From an uncultured Granulosicoccaceae bacterium (GTDB lineage: Bacteria; Pseudomonadota; Gammaproteobacteria; Granulosicoccales; Granulosicoccaceae): a stretch of 45,178 bases of DNA. The stretch is from positions 1 to 45,178 of the forward strand of contig CALJNA010000097.1 in the NCBI GenBank assembly GCA_937981955.1, given 5' to 3'. The notes under the pieces were generated by a model. The model was not told the DNA's origin. It saw only the letters and a program-made list of their open reading frames with translations, and ran no database searches. The position numbers and the translations under genes were made by a program. Shown here piece after piece: positions 44,957-45,178 of this stretch (positions are counted from its first letter, which is position 1; each line of letters begins with the position of its first letter).

Positions 44957-45178
44957 ACGCACGATTCGTCGGCATCGCTTTTTCACTGCTGGTACATAGT
45001 GCGATTCTTGGTTGGGTGGTTTCGAATCGTTTGCACACATCTGTTGCGTCTGCTCCGATGGATGCTTCGACAACGTTAGACATAACCATATTTGAAACAC
45101 CTGAACCAGAGCCTGAACCAGAGCCTGAACCAGAGCCTGAACCAGAGCCTGAACCAGAGCCTGAACCAGAGCCTGAAC
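44953..45178 (+). CDS. tonB: TonB-like energy transducer (3' end cut by window edge)
   Basis: A frame open to the window end, about 75 residues seen. The likely start is TTG 44953, overlapping the exbD stop. The membrane anchor FVGIAFSLLVHSAILGWVVSN is the TonB type, with the His of the SxxxH motif (SLLVH). After TTLDITIFETPEPE, the protein enters a pure Pro-Glu tract, the periplasm-spanning region of TonB. The C-terminal domain is outside the window. It completes a receptor-ExbB-ExbD-TonB operon. Confidence 0.85.
   Translation, partial: MNARFVGIAFSLLVHSAILGWVVSNRLHTSVASAPMDASTTLDITIFETPEPEPEPEPEPEPEPEPEPEPEPEPE
45103..45178 (+). repeat. Perfect 12-bp tandem repeat in the TonB Pro-Glu tract
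   Basis: Six full copies of gaaccagagcct (45103-45174) plus a partial copy run to the window edge, encoding Glu-Pro-Glu-Pro. The copies are identical, so the tract may vary in length by replication slippage in multiples of four residues. Confidence 0.9.

Overview
The window looks like a chromosomal segment of a Gram-negative gammaproteobacterium. Support comes from the LPS genes (msbA, lpxK, kdsB), Lol lipoprotein-sorting genes next to a DUF2062 gene and comEC, csiV directly downstream of mfd, a YadG/YadH-type ABC exporter and TonB machinery. Gene order around lol-DUF2062-comEC-exbBD-lpxK-kdsB is of the Pseudomonas/Chromatiales kind. The exact genus cannot be told from the sequence. The very large aspartate-rich repeat protein would fit a marine lineage, but that is inference. 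No rRNA, tRNA, CRISPR array, insertion sequence or phage gene was recognised.

Layout. 1-1395 (-): a lipoprotein with FG-GAP-like repeats, cut by the window edge. 1958-3595 (+): a Na/phosphate cotransporter. 3638-6041 (-): a tightly overlapping hinT-like / MoxR ATPase / VWA operon. 6120-11140 (+): cobalamin adenosyltransferase, thioesterase, lytic transglycosylase, yadGH-type exporter and a methyltransferase, then an orphan DUF3391 protein. 11785-14843 (-): a PhoPQ-like two-component system with a PepSY protein and a glycine-zipper protein. 15039-21183 (-): csiV, mfd and an unusual formyltransferase-like/beta-propeller fusion, with a 13-bp tandem repeat just upstream of mfd. 21413-23404 (+): one Lol permease plus LolD. 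23406-23972 (-): DUF2062. 24080-31992 (+): comEC, exbB-exbD, msbA, lpxK, kdsB and a NudF-type Nudix hydrolase; the exbD/msbA/lpxK/kdsB part is an envelope and lipid A/Kdo cluster.

32396-45178 (+) is the accessory part. It opens with a protein of about 2997 residues: signal peptide, a roughly 1000-residue N-terminal region, an SdrD-B-like domain, about 95 Asp-rich calcium-binding-type repeats (thrombospondin type 3-like), and a C-terminal Cys/hydrophobic/Arg sorting tail. A small VOC protein overlaps its 3' end. Then come a TonB-dependent receptor, a compact 'group 2' ExbB and ExbD pair and a TonB-like protein whose Pro-Glu tract runs off the window. The pairing of a giant surface protein with a receptor that has its own energiser is the most interesting unexplained arrangement here. 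Whether the two work together is inference.

Many starts in this genome appear to be GTG or TTG, often overlapping the previous stop codon (exbD, lpxK, tonB). Several starts were moved inward from the longest possible reading frame on the basis of ribosome-binding sites or family N-termini.
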